Positions 35,531 to 47,900 of a stretch of 64,000 bases of DNA are shown here, piece after piece; within the stretch, counting starts at the first letter, position 1; every line of letters starts with the position of its first letter. A model generated the notes under the pieces. The model was not told the origin of the DNA, ran no database searches, and was given only the letters and a program-made list of their open reading frames with translations. The stretch is from Valencia hispanica (taxonomy: Eukaryota; Chordata; Actinopteri; Cyprinodontiformes; Valenciidae): assembly GCA_963556495.2 (NCBI GenBank), contig OY747712.1, positions 17,882,735 through 17,946,734 of the forward strand, read 5' to 3'. A program made the translations under genes and the position numbers.

Positions 35531-36500
35531 GATTTTCAGTCAAAGCATTTTGGCTGAAAGTTAAATTCTTTTTGTAATAAACTTGTATTTTGGAAAGTCG
35601 CTGTTTGTTATTATTCCACATACATATGTAGTAACTTGCTGTTCAAAGAACGCCAAGAACGTATTCTTTCATCAATTGTTTAATTACCTCTGCCTCATCA
35701 GGCAGGTAATTATAAACATTAACTGAGACTGAACTATGTGGCTATTATTAATTTCCTGGGTCGCAGGATGGTGGTCCAAACTTGGTAATGTTGACATAAA
35801 ATTACTCATCTTAATAATTACCCTAACCAATTATTCCTATTCCTAATTATTCATAGCCTATACCTGTATTAATTTATATACCAGGAAACATTCAAACTGG
35901 AGTTTTTTAAAGGAATTTAACAAGCTCCTGAGAGCGACCTGTTCTTTCCCAAATGTTTGTAGCAACAGTTTGCATGCCTAAGTTATGATTTTACACATAT
36001 GTGGCCATTTAAGCGTTTGGAAAACCTAAATTAAACTATGCAAATGGTTTAGCGAATACTTTGGCAATGTAGTATATAAAACAGTCACATATGTCTTCTC
36101 TTGGTTTAAGAGTATAGCTGCAAACGTTCTACCTCATACTGGAGGTGAGCCAATTCTCACTTTCTACCACTTAAAGGGATCTTGTCTTATTGGTTGGTTT
36201 CCACCCCACCATATAGAAAAGATAAAATTACATCCGATTGGCTTTAATCTCTTTCAAATGACTTTGTCTCATTTTTATGAATTTACAATGTGAGTTGTTT
36301 TTGTGTTATCATCATTCTTTGTGAGTTTTATTGTCATTTTAATCTCGTTTTTGTCTGAAAAAATGTTGAGGAAAACTATGACTGAACAAGATAAACTTTG
36401 TTGGGGACAAAATTTTGAGGGAGCTAAAAAACACGTTCTTAGACATCAAATTGGTTAAATTTTTAATGCAGCTGAAACCCCTAATTTACTAACCATGAAG
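35531..36500. other. No gene seen
   Basis: Unassigned AT-rich DNA. Confidence 0.4.
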
Positions 36501-36779
36501 TTGTTTAGTAACAAGAAGAATGAGGATTTTCTTACCTGACTTTAACTTTAAGTATCACCATGGAAGCATCTTAAAACAGATGTTTTTGGTATGCTACCCC
36601 AAGATTATTTGTGATCCCTTCATCTGGCCACCCCTTCCAACACTATTAGGAGGCTTCCCAGGTTCAGATATCCAGAAACAACCCAGGAACCACCTAGGTT
36701 CCTGCTTACCAAGATTAGATGTAACTGAAACACCAGTGTCACCGAAGAGGGAAAAATTGGCATGAACACCTTTGCTCCA

Positions 36780-37090
36780 AAACTCAGCTTGATTCTCCTC
36801 AAATGTTCGAGCCAAATGCCTTCTGGAAAACTATTTTATTTAGTGATGAAGATTAAGCTGTTTTGCCACAATGACAAGAAGTATATTTAGAGGAGTCAAG
36901 ATGAGAAATGAGAAAACAATGAACAAAACAGTGTGCCAACTGTGAAGCACGATGGCATCATGGTGAGGGTCTTTTTCATTGCTAAGTGCCTCATGCATTG
37001 TAAGTTGGATGAAATAATGAAGACAACTACCTCAAACTTATTTAACTTCTCCTTAAAACAATAGCTAGATGGGTACATTTGGATAAAGTT
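36780..37090 (+). mobile_element. Tc1-like transposon relic, strongly decayed
   Basis: Near 36930 the sequence encodes PTVKHDGIMVRVFF, matching PTVKHGGGSVMVWGCF of Tc1 transposases, preceded by degenerate DE-like residues (near 36845). Multiple stops. Confidence 0.6.
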
Positions 37091-38217
37091 GTCTATTCAC
37101 AAAATTAATCAACTATGTTAAAAATATGGTTTGTAAAAGGAAACCAACCAATTTAAAGTAACAGAATATAAGTTTTCAAATCTTTAGCTAAGGCTGTTCC
37201 AGAAGCCTGTTTACAATAAAAAAAAGAATATAGTTTTAGCCTGTCTGCATTTGGGTGCTACTGCAACTCACAACATTATGCAAAAAAAATAATAAATAAT
37301 GGCAGAAAACACACAGAATATTCTAATAATTCCCATATTGATGATCGTATGTAAACATCCAACTACAACCATATATGTTAAAAACCCTTTCCTTCGCTCC
37401 TATGAATTTTACTGTTGTTTATAGCTATTACTTGTAGGTTTAAAAAGAAGCAGCCACAGGACAGCTGACCAGTGATGCATTACTGTATCATTACATCCTA
37501 AAATGTTTTGACTGATGAATACAGCATTACAAAAATAGATATTTACTATGTGAACTGGCTGCACAGAGGAAAAATAAATTTGCATGATTTCACAACACAT
37601 ATTACACAAGCAAATTTTAGTCCTTTTTATGTTACTGGAAATTTGAATGCAGACCTCTCTGTGACACTTAAACCACTCTGAGCTTCACATTGGACGAAAG
37701 CATTGCTTTAAATTTGGGGTTTTGGGGTTTTCTCATGCTTCCACTTTTGCAAGAAAAAAGGAGGGAGTCAACCCACATTTATTGACACATACAGATTTAA
37801 TGTCAGTTACTTATTATTGTTTGTTGCTTTATTTGAAACTTCAACATACACCGATTAATTCTGTTTGACAGCATCAGGAGCCATTGTTTATACCATCAAG
37901 GTAAAAGTTACATAAAATCAATCAAGCATTGAAAAAAAACAGTTGCACCCTAATTTCTATATACAGTTATTCTTTTTCCTGCTTGTTTTTTTATTATTAA
38001 TGTTGTAACTAGAAGTTTGGTCTTTGGGTTTTTCTCCCTACATAAAGTCTAATCAACATAGAGTTGAGTTTTTAGTACTCCGCATAATTGCAATTTCCAA
38101 AAAAGATTTACTCTGTGCTTTCAGAGGACAACCTCCAGGCTGAACTTTGTTTTTTGTTTAAGTATTTAAATCCACACTGTATGACAAATAAAGGAGCAAA
38201 TTCAAACATTTTTCTGA
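37091..38217. other. No gene seen
   Basis: Unassigned AT-rich DNA. Confidence 0.4.
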
Positions 38218-38471
38218 AGGTGGGAGCTGGAGCTCCTGGAGAAAAGCTCTCTGTGCCCAATGATGGTTCCAGCAGTTCTGGGGCCTCTGGTACCAGTGGA
38301 TCAACCCCAGCTGGGATGCAAACTGTTATTCGAGGATCCTGCTTTAACAACTCGCTGAAGACACTCCAAGGCGAGCTCAACGTGATCATCTTCACCTTCA
38401 GCTCCAACAACGACACCCTGAAGGGGCTTGCTGTTAAAATCTATACTCTTGTTAAGAAAAGTCAAAGGTAA
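38218..38471 (+). CDS. Unrecognised possible coding exon or pseudogene fragment
   Basis: The frame 38088-38471 becomes protein-like from about 38218. There is a Ser/Gly-rich patch (NDGSSSSGASGTSGSTPAG), then a patterned segment with FNNSLKTLQGELNVIIFTF, ending KKSQR-stop. Codon use in this stretch is much richer in GC than the AT-rich frame before it, which argues for past or present coding. An AG (TTCTGAAG) precedes it and could be an acceptor. I do not recognise the family. It lies 2.7 kb upstream of the myosin and in the same orientation. It could be the last exon of an upstream gene, a retropseudogene piece, or chance. Confidence 0.3.
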
Positions 38472-41089
38472 AAAAGACATACAAGTATCATTTTAAGTAT
38501 TATTTATTTATTTGTGGATGTTGCAATGAAGTGTATGAGTTTAAAATAAAAAAGTGTGACTGAATTTCTGGTGAGCTTTGATCTCAATATAATAATTTAA
38601 GGTGCCACAAGGGGGCGCTCAATGCCCACAACTCACGTGCACCAGCAATTTAAGGCAATTATCTTTTGCCTGTGACCGTCTTTAAATGATTTTAACGGGG
38701 ACGGTATCTGACGTATTACTTGATATGTTGTTTTTTTTAGGGTAATTTTTATGTTTTTTAAGGCAGTGGTGTTTCCCGCTTCATTGAACGGGAAATCATC
38801 CATTAATTCCCACCTCGTCAGCGGATGTGCGTGTGTGAGTGTGTGTGCGTGCGTGCGTGAGTGTAGAGAGAAATGTAGGAAGTAACGATAACTTCTCGCC
38901 TGAGACGACGAGAAAACAGCAATCCTGCATTCTTTCTCAGAGAAGTATAAGTAAAGACAAACGCGTTTATTTTTATCACTGGAAACAATTCGCTTTTTCG
39001 TTCTTTTTTTCGCACCTTTTTTCTTTTTCTTTTTTGGGAATTTCAGGTGACGTTCTTTCCCCTGAAGTTGTTTGACAGGAGTTCGTTAATCGTCTAGCAG
39101 AAGTTCAGGTATCTTTGTTTTTCTCCCCTGTCAGTGTGTTTTTCAGCTTCTAAAGATGGAATGAGACACTTTGCTTGAAGGTGAGGCTTAATTTGACATT
39201 TAGTCTGTTTAACACCTGTTACTCTTTACTGTTTGTCAAGGATAGATGATCGGTGTTAGGGATTATGTTGATTATGGAAGGGTTATTTGTTTTCCAGGAA
39301 GGCGTGCTGATACTAGAAGTGTGGAACAAGTAAACAAAAACGGGTTGAGATCTAACTAAAAGCTTAAAATAAATTCATCTTTCATTGCAGCTTCATAATC
39401 TTTTCCGGAAAAATTCTAGAAATATCCTAACTTCATTCTGAGCACATTAGGGGGGAAAGATCAAAAGGAAATTACATTAAAAAAAATGTATTTTTCTTAA
39501 AATAACAATGGCAGAATTGTTGGTACCCCTACCAATCCCAATAAAATAAACGTAACTATTTGTTCTTTTCCCTTTTATGTTGATGAAAGCTTCTAGGAAC
39601 TTCTAACTAGTTGTAACCTGTGGCTTTCTGTTTGCCTGGGGTTCAAATATGACGTGACTCGAATGCTTTACACATGCCAACTGGTTGTTTGGGAGGTATA
39701 CTGTGAAGAAAAAAACTTTTCTCTCCCACTAATGCAGGTGCTTGCATTTGTAGTTGGCTAAATACTATTTCCACTGGAAACCATGTGCTTTGGTTGGATG
39801 AATCTGGAGATTGAGCTTTTCGGCAATAAACACAGTGGCTTTGTGTAAAACAAACAAATATCCTGGAAAGCACCTCTATTGTTAAGTACAGTGGAGGATC
39901 TGTGATGCTGTCGGCCTGTTTCTCTTCATAAGCTTCATACAGTCATGAACTCTTTGAAATACAAAAATGAATAAAACATTTGTGGATTCTGAAGATTTGG
40001 CTTTTCAATTCTTTTTGGCAATATTCAAAGTGGGTGTTGAATGAAACAAAGGATGTCAATAAACCTCTGACAACCCCTGTTAAGTATGGAAATGGGAAAA
40101 TTCTCAGACATTTTTAAAGCAGATCTGGTCCATTCTACAAGTACTGAAAATGGGTCTTCAACGGGTCTTACTGAACACGTTAATCATTCAGACTGATGTC
40201 CAAATTAGCAGTAATTATTATTCGTGCACAAAATTACCTTTATTTTAGGAGAAGTTAGTCCCCGGACCCAGATCCAAAAGAAAACCGTTGGAGAGAATGA
40301 AAGAAGATCAGAAACCAAGGAGTATCTAGAACAGTGCAAGAGATCAATTTCAGCCTTTCAGTTTACATGCATTACTAAGTGAAGTAAACGGGGGTATAAC
40401 GACAACAGAAACTATATCAACAGCAAATATATTATTTTTATAGTAATTGCGAAGTATGAAATGTTCTGGTTAGAGAAGAAACTCCTAAAGGAGTCTTGTA
40501 TGGCATTCAGTCAGGAGTTGGCACCACTTCTGTGTTGAGTATCCTGTTTGCTGCTGACATTTTAGGGACAGGTAATCTGAATGGGCTACACATATTTTCT
40601 CCCACCCCACATCTAGGAGGATTTCCTGCATACTGTTTGGTTTTCAGGAGGCATGGCTGCTTGGTGGGTTCAATCCATGAGGCGTGACGCTCCAGTTAAC
40701 CTGTGACGTCCCCTTTGCCTTTACCATGAGGGCCTCTGTGTTATAATAATTGAGACGAAAGCAGGAAGTTTTATGAAATAAGATCTTGGCGAACTGGCCG
40801 TTGTAAGAAAGTATGCTCCCCTAGAGTGACATTGGTTGCAAGCTGGGATGCCATTAATGTTTCCTCTGGTGATTTTATTTAATTTTTTTAATCATTCATT
40901 TATTATGTCACTTTTTCTGTGTGAAATTATGCTTACATTAAAAGACCGACTTATTTAAAGGCTTTTTACAGATGTTTCCTCGAGGTACTTACAACTCTGC
41001 CTCTATCCATGTTCTCCATGGATTTTCATAGTTTTTCAAATATTTATTTTACTTAATGTATTTTCTTCTATTGTGTTTGGTCGTTACAG
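38472..41089. other. Upstream region of the myosin gene; possible promoter or 5' non-coding exon near 38830-39107
   Basis: A GT/GTGC microsatellite lies at 38830-38862. A stretch richer in CpG (AACGATAACTTCTCGCCTGAGACGACG) follows, ending at AAGTTCAG followed by GTATCT near 39108, which could be a donor for a non-coding first exon. No TATA box or transcript evidence can be given. A Tc1-like relic lies at 39880-40350. Confidence 0.25.
39880..40350 (+). mobile_element. Tc1-like relic
   Basis: TTAAGTACAGTGGAGGATCT and GATGCTGTCGGCCTGTTTCT match the VKYSGGSVMLWACFS block of Tc1 transposase genes, followed by decayed sequence. Confidence 0.5.
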
Positions 41090-41135
41090 TGTATGGTGGG
41101 CTGTGAGTTATGCAGAAGCCTGTCTCTAGATCAGG
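41090..41135 (+). other. myo9b: 5' UTR part of the first coding exon of the class IX myosin
   Basis: A good acceptor (TCGTTACAG) ends at 41089, so the start codon exon is probably preceded by at least one non-coding exon. An in-frame TAG lies 9 bases before the ATG, so the coding sequence cannot extend upstream within this exon. Confidence 0.6.
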
Positions 41136-41909
41136 ATGAGCACTACAGATGGAGCAGGTACCCCTGACCATCATGAAGAAGCCCGTGTTGTGCAGATCTA
41201 CCCTAGGCTGCCTCTGGAGACAGAAGCCTACTGCCCCTTGCAGGTTAGCATCAAGGACACAGCGAAGACTGTGATCCACAATGCTGTGGTCACGCTGGAC
41301 TTGGACCCCAGCCAGACCTACATATTGCTGGAGGTGAGGGAGGACGGGAGCGAAGAGACACCGCTGGACAATGGGGACTGCCCTTTGCTGCGAGTCCTGC
41401 TATGGCCTCCAGAGACACAGAAATGGCACCCTCGGAGCCAGGGCTACTACTTCATCCTGCAGCAGAGCGACAATGGAGCAACGCAAGTAGGAACGTCTAA
41501 AGAGGATTCTGATGACCTCTGCAACCTCTCCTCTGTGACCGAGGAGGGCGTCATGCAGGTCTTACGCCAGCGCTTCTTAAAGCGCAAAATCTACACCTAC
41601 ATCAGCAACATCCTAGTCGCCATCAATCCCAATAAGTTTTTACCTCTTTATTACAACCCAAAGTATGTCAAACTGTACGAGAACCAGCCACTAGGCAAAC
41701 TGAGTCCCCATATATTTGCCATAGCCGACGTAGCCTTCAGAAACATGCTGAGCAGCCAGGTGAACCAGTGCATTGTGATATCTGGCGAGAGTGGATCAGG
41801 GAAGACTGAGAGCAGCAGCTACCTCATCCACTGCCTGACAACACTCAGCCAGGGGATGTACTCAGGCGGACTGGAGCGAGCCATTCTGGGGGCCGGACCG
41901 GTGTTAGAG
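41136..41909 (+). CDS. myo9b: myosin IX exon 1 (residues 1-258)
   Basis: Start ATG has an A at -3 (ATCAGGATG), with an in-frame stop just upstream. It encodes the whole RA-like domain, the motor entry ([20 protein letters not shown]), the [18 protein letters not shown] strand with an extra Tyr before YNPKYVK, and the P-loop. It ends at GPVLE in phase 0, followed by GTAGGT. Confidence 0.95.
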
Positions 41910-44900
41910 GTAGGTCACTGCTGCAGCACGTCACTGGCATCAAAAACTTTTCACAGCCTGAATGTAAAATCTGTAGGAGTCAGAAAAATTTATGTGATAT
42001 GAGTAAGCACAGCAAAATAGGCAATTTGGTGAGTAGGGCTCACTGCTCTGGGTGTCACAAACTAAAGTGCTAAATTAAATGGCAATTTTCCTCTTTTTAA
42101 GTATCTGGACTGCATTCGATCATCTGAAGCTCAAAATGTGATAGACTGGTTGAGATCAATCAATAAATCCTTTTATTCAAACACAACAATATCATTTAAA
42201 ACTTTTTTTGAGGTGTGGGAGGGGTTAAACAAGCATCAAATAATCTATCCAGTCTTTTTATAAAGAAGAAATATATATTTTAACATTAAACTGGTAATTA
42301 GTTTGTTAGCTACTAATAAGTCACATTGTAAAGTTGCTGTTTTTTGCAGAATAAGGTTTCTCTGGGGGCGACTGGTTGTGTATTTGGCTGCGTCGGTGGT
42401 TCAGTACATGGGTTGGGTTCCGATTCAGGCAGAACTTGAACATTTTTAACAATTCTGTTTTTAGGAAAGTCAAGTAAATGTGGTGAAGTTGGCACAAACT
42501 TAATGGAGCGTGTCCTTAGTTTGTAAACTGCCTCAAATATGTAAATCTGGCTTAATGATGTGTGTTGTGCAAATCAGATCAGCTGAACAACTGAGTTGTT
42601 CCTGTTTTTGTCAAAATGCATAAACTGAAAAAAAACAAGAGTTGTTGACTTTCATGGGAAATATTCTGTTTGTAGCCCTATTACGATTTTATCAGGAGTC
42701 TTGCCGTGAGAGGAACTTGTTGATGTGTTAAAGGCATTTCCAACTTTCATTCCCATACACTCATTGGTAGCTGTAAGAACCAGCCCCGGTTTGAATTAGA
42801 AAATGAACATCTTGTAGGCTGAACATCTGCTTCTTCTGATCCATCTGCTCCAAGTTACACCAAGAAATAATAAAGTTAAGAGGTTTCTTTCTGGGCTCAT
42901 ATCAGTAAAGTAAAGAAGAGTCTGACTCACGATGGTACAAGTTCGCTTATCAGCAGATCAGTTGCGGTTCTTTTTTATTTCTTGTCTACTTTGGGGCATC
43001 AGTTAAGATGTGCCTATACTAGTCTCGTATCAGTTTTGATATTTAAGTTCTGAAACGGAAAGTTGCACTAAAGAATGTCCCTCCCTTGTGCAATAAAAAC
43101 ATCTGCATATCTACTTACCACTGAGGGCTTATGGATTTTTAACAGTCAAAGTCTGTTAATCATACATTAAAGACAAAATCATAGTGTTTGTGAAGGAATG
43201 CAGCAACCCTCCACAGGCTGTGCTGTACCTTAAATCTTGTGCTATGAAAGTAAACCACCTTTAATGTCTTTATACTTTTCCTCAATGAACTGGATGTTTT
43301 AAAGTATTTTAAAGTGATATTTATCAATTGTTTCTCAAGTTTTTTTTTTTCTCTCATTTTCTGTCTAGTCCTTGTATTTGAGTATGAGTGCTTGGAAAAT
43401 AAGGATATGGGCAAGTCACTGACAAGAGGAAGTGTTACACAGAAAAGAAACTCTCTGAACCAAAAACAACAGCAAACTAATACATTACACAACCTGAGAA
43501 ATGCATCATCCTTTCTGTTATTTTTCTACAATATGCCAAACCTCCAGCTAGCAGATGTTTGGAAATCTTCTTGTTGGTGCTCAAGTACTTGTTTATGTGG
43601 AAAATTAGGTTCTATTTCGTATTTTAAGCAAAAACAAGAGGCTAAACTGTGCCTAGTGTAACCTAAACTGTATATTACATTCTTTCATGTTACAAACTTC
43701 ATTGTATTTTTTGGGTTTTTATGCAACAGAGGGTTTCACATGATTGTGAACTAAAATGTTTTGAAACATAATTTTGAATTTAGTTCTCCTGTTTCAATGC
43801 TTTGTAGAACCATCTTTTGCTTACATTAGAGATGCACATCTTTTGGTTTTCTTTCTAAAAGCTTTGGACATTTAGGTATTTACAATTTAACCATTCTTCT
43901 TTGCAAAACCGTTTATGTTAGTGAACTTTTGGATGAAGAGTTTCTGTAAACGTCAGTTTTAAGTCCTCCCACCGGTTCTCAGCGGCAGTAAGGGTGGAGC
44001 TATGCTTCAGTATGAACCATTCCACTGTAGCACTGGCTGTAGGTTAAGGGTTGTTCTCCTGATGGAAGGTGTAACTCCACCTCAGCTGGAAATCTTTTGG
44101 AGCGTCAAAAAGGTTTCATTTCAGGATTGCCCTGCATTTAACCCAATTCATCTTTCTGTCAACTCTGATCAGGACCATATCCCTGCTGAAGAAGAGCATT
44201 CCCCCACCATGACACTCCCCCTCCGACATATTATAGTATGGATTGTGTGTTCAAGTTAATGTGCACAGTGTCTTTCCATGCAGACCAAACATGTAAACCT
44301 TGATCCTGAGCACCTTCTTCTTTATTGTATGCTGCTTCAACTATATAATTGATATCAAACTGCAAACTGGATGGGTTTTCTTTTACTCTTCTTCCAACTA
44401 TTTCTATGCTCTTGTCTCTCTTAGTTGAAGGTGATATCTGTGGCGAGTATAGCAAACATTTGTCACACCAATAGATTCTCTTTGAATCGCTGCAGCTCCT
44501 TCAGAGTTAACATTAGCATCTTGGCTGCTTCCCTTATCAATTCTCTCAAGTGGACAGTACCATCTTCATAGTTTTGCAGCTGTGTCAAACTGTTAACATC
44601 ATCCAAATTACGGATCAAACAATGCTCTTTGAGATTTTTAAAGCTTGCAATATTGTTTAAAAACCTTACCCTGCTTTAAACCTCTCCACATCTCCAACCC
44701 TCAAATGTCTATTGGGTTCCTTGTTCCTCATGATGCTGTTTGTTCACTAATGTTCTCCAACCAAACCTTTGAGGCCTTAACAGAACAGCTGTTTTTATAC
44801 AAAGACACACACAGCTGGACTTCATTTACTGATTAGATAAAGGAATTACAGTAAACTGGGCTGAAGGCATATGCGTTTCAGATTCTTCAGTGGGTTTTTT

Positions 44901-47900
44901 TATCTGTAAAGCATTGTAAAAACCATGGATCATTTTCATTCTGCTTCACAGGTATGCACAACATTGTGTTGGTATATTACAATGAATCTCAATGAAATGC
45001 AGTGCAGGTTTCTGGTCGTAACCTGTCAAAATATGAAACGGTATAAGGGTTGGGAAAGCTTTTTTTAAGGTGCTGCAGTCATAAATAATCAGTCTAAAAA
45101 AAGTAGGTTAACAAACTGAAGCCGTACCTCTGAAAATGTTCAAGCACTGGTCTGCAAATGAGTAAATACAAGTAGTTTTGTTCAAAGACAAACTCTAAAT
45201 AGATATACAACAAAGTAAGTGGAAATAAACTTTGACTGATTCGGGCCTTTTCCACAGAAATTAACATCTGAATATTTCTAGTTGGGCTGTATATAAAGAC
45301 ATTTCCAGTACCAGGCCCAGTATGTTGACTGGTATTGACTCTCCAACATGTCGCTTCTGGTTGAAGTGTTATCGTAGTACATTCCATGGCTGTAAAGTCC
45401 AAGTTGTGCTACTTTATCTTTGTCAATAAGTAACGAGCACAAATTTCTCACACACTTTTCCCTCCCCAAGATTTCAGTTTCGGTCATCTGTTGCGAAAAT
45501 CTAATCTGTCGACGGATACAAAACTTTTGCCAAACGGTTCCTGAGGGACACACTTGCCTCCTTGGATTGTTCTCAGGGGATCAACAATGCAATTTAAAGA
45601 ACACGCATGGCAAAATGTAGCTTTATTTAGGTCCAATTGGAGGAAAAACAGCTTCTTTTTTTTTTTTACTTTGTGGCCTGAGAACAGATCTGCAAGTTGA
45701 AACCGTGGCATTAGCGGGTTTCACTTCATTTAAGCTGCGGTATTGGGGAACAAACAGTCAGATTTGTCGTAACAGTTTTATTCATGTGGCTGCATTTGAC
45801 TCTTCACTTATTTATTTTTTTCAAGCAGTAGGTGTGGAAATAACAGAAATTTGCCCCCCTCAGGTTTCTTCTTTATCTTTCCATCTAAACAGATGCCATA
45901 AAAACGGTTCGACTGATATGGTTACAGATTACACACATCCACAATCCCAAAGGGCCCAACCATTCATTGTACGGTGATGAAACGTGGATTCTGATCCCCT
46001 CCAAAAACAGGTTCTGCAAGATTCAAGAGATGAATTTAGCTTTTAAGATTTTTTTAACTGTGAAAATGATTAAGAAGTAATAACTGAAATCATTGTTTTT
46101 CCTAAAACTTGTTAAACTGAGTGCTAGTGTTAGCTGATGCTTCTGCATTTGTTCTCCTTGTTTAGCATCTTGGGATTTCCTTTGTATGCATGACTCATTC
46201 TGCAGAACCTGTTCCCATTTCTCTGAAGTCAAAACTTCATACTTTCTTGTTTTTTTTTCAGTGTTATCGTGCCATCATTATGTTTGGGAAAAAGCTACTT
46301 CTTTTTTTTTCTTCCTGGTGATAGAAAACCTTCCTTCCCACCTTCTGTACCCATTGAAAATGTTAGTGATTTATAATTAAATGTATCTTCTAACTAGATC
46401 AAACAAAGCTGGTGTTTGCCTTAGCGTTAACGGGGTGAATTTATGCTCCAGTTATGCGTTTGTGAAGCTCCACCGAAAGAATTTTGCAGGGCGTTGTCTT
46501 TGAGGGAACACCGGAGCGTGAAGAGAAACAGAAACGTGTCCGAACAGGCTCAGCCAGGTCTGCTGGCAAACCCATGTAATCAAGAATAAATCAGCTTCCT
46601 TCTCTTTTCATTGTTTAAGGTACTTTTTTAAAGACTTTCCAGCTCTTTCTTATGTCAAACAGTGCTTAAATCAACTAATGGGAGATTGTAGATTAGTAAA
46701 AATTGGAATCTCCCGACAGATTTCTGCACCATACTAATTAATCATATTTCCAAAACACAATAGTTATATTACAAAGACAACAGAGTCAGATTTTAAATAG
46801 TTTTTGGTTTCTTTTACATATATATCCTTCATTGAGATAAGTGTAGTACCTCATCCTTTAGCAGCACTGTAAATATTTCAGGACTGAAACCAATGGGTGT
46901 AATTTCTCTTTGGCCTTTGCTATTTCAGCTCTTGTCCTGCTGCTTTTGTTGCAGTTTTTGTTGCTTTACATTTCCACAGAACATTTCTAGAGATTATTTC
47001 GATCAAATAAATAATACTTTAAGGTATTACAGTAAAAATACACAGAAAAGTAATTAATTGTTTGATTTAATTTGCTCCAATAAGCCCTTTTTTATCCATT
47101 CCTTGCTATCTCCATATGTACTTCTAATTCATACATGTATACAACCTATTTCAAATTCATGATCTTAACCATCGTGTATCCATCTATTTATTTTAGTAGC
47201 TCAATATTTACTTAAATTATGGAGATAAATAATGCAAAATCTCACATAAAATTTAACCACATTTAGGGTTCGGTTTCACTTTCCACACCCACACTTGATT
47301 ACTGCCTTACTTGTAGATTAAAGAGGCCACTTACAAAGAACCTGTCTGGCAACATGAAGTAAGCAAAACAGTCATGAAAAGCAACAAATCGTGTGTTGAT
47401 CTAACAAAAAGACATATGTTTATAGGTTTATAAAGATTTCAGGGAGCCACAGTGAGAGCCACAAATGGAGAAACATTAGACAATGATGAACCTTCCCAGG
47501 TGTGGCCTTGCAACCAAATTTACTCAAATTTTCAATTAACATTTTGATGATATTCTGTGGACTGACAGATGATTAGGGAAGCTTTTTGGAACATGTGTAT
47601 CCTGTTACATCTAGTGTAATACTAACACAGCATTCCAGAAAAAGAATATATCTATAGGCCAACGTGGAGGCAGTAGTGGGGTGGTCTTGCGCTCCTTTAC
47701 TGCATCAGGATGGAACCATGAGTTCTGCTCTCTACCAAAATATTCTGAAGAAGAATGTCCAACCATCCAGTTCGCGACCTTAACCTTTATCTTTTTGGCT
47801 TAAGCAGCAATACAATGATCCAAAGCACACCTGCAAGTCCAACTGTGATTGGTTCAACAAAAACATATGAAGTTGCCTAGACCAATTCTCAACCTAAATA

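Noticed and set aside
38839..39075. 78-codon frame over a GT repeat upstream of the myosin as an extra N-terminal exon
   Set aside because: The start is in a microsatellite, and the myosin exon has an in-frame stop just before its own ATG, so this frame cannot join it.
41049..41279. Minus-strand frame opposite the start of the myosin
   Set aside because: It is a shadow of myosin exon 1, whose plus-strand protein is clearly homologous to class IX myosins.
42313..42495. 60-codon minus-strand frame, Pro/Thr-rich
   Set aside because: Intronic, no splice context and no recognisable domain.
45094..45711. Overlapping minus-strand frames in intron 1
   Set aside because: They have no family resemblance. 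Length is within chance expectation.
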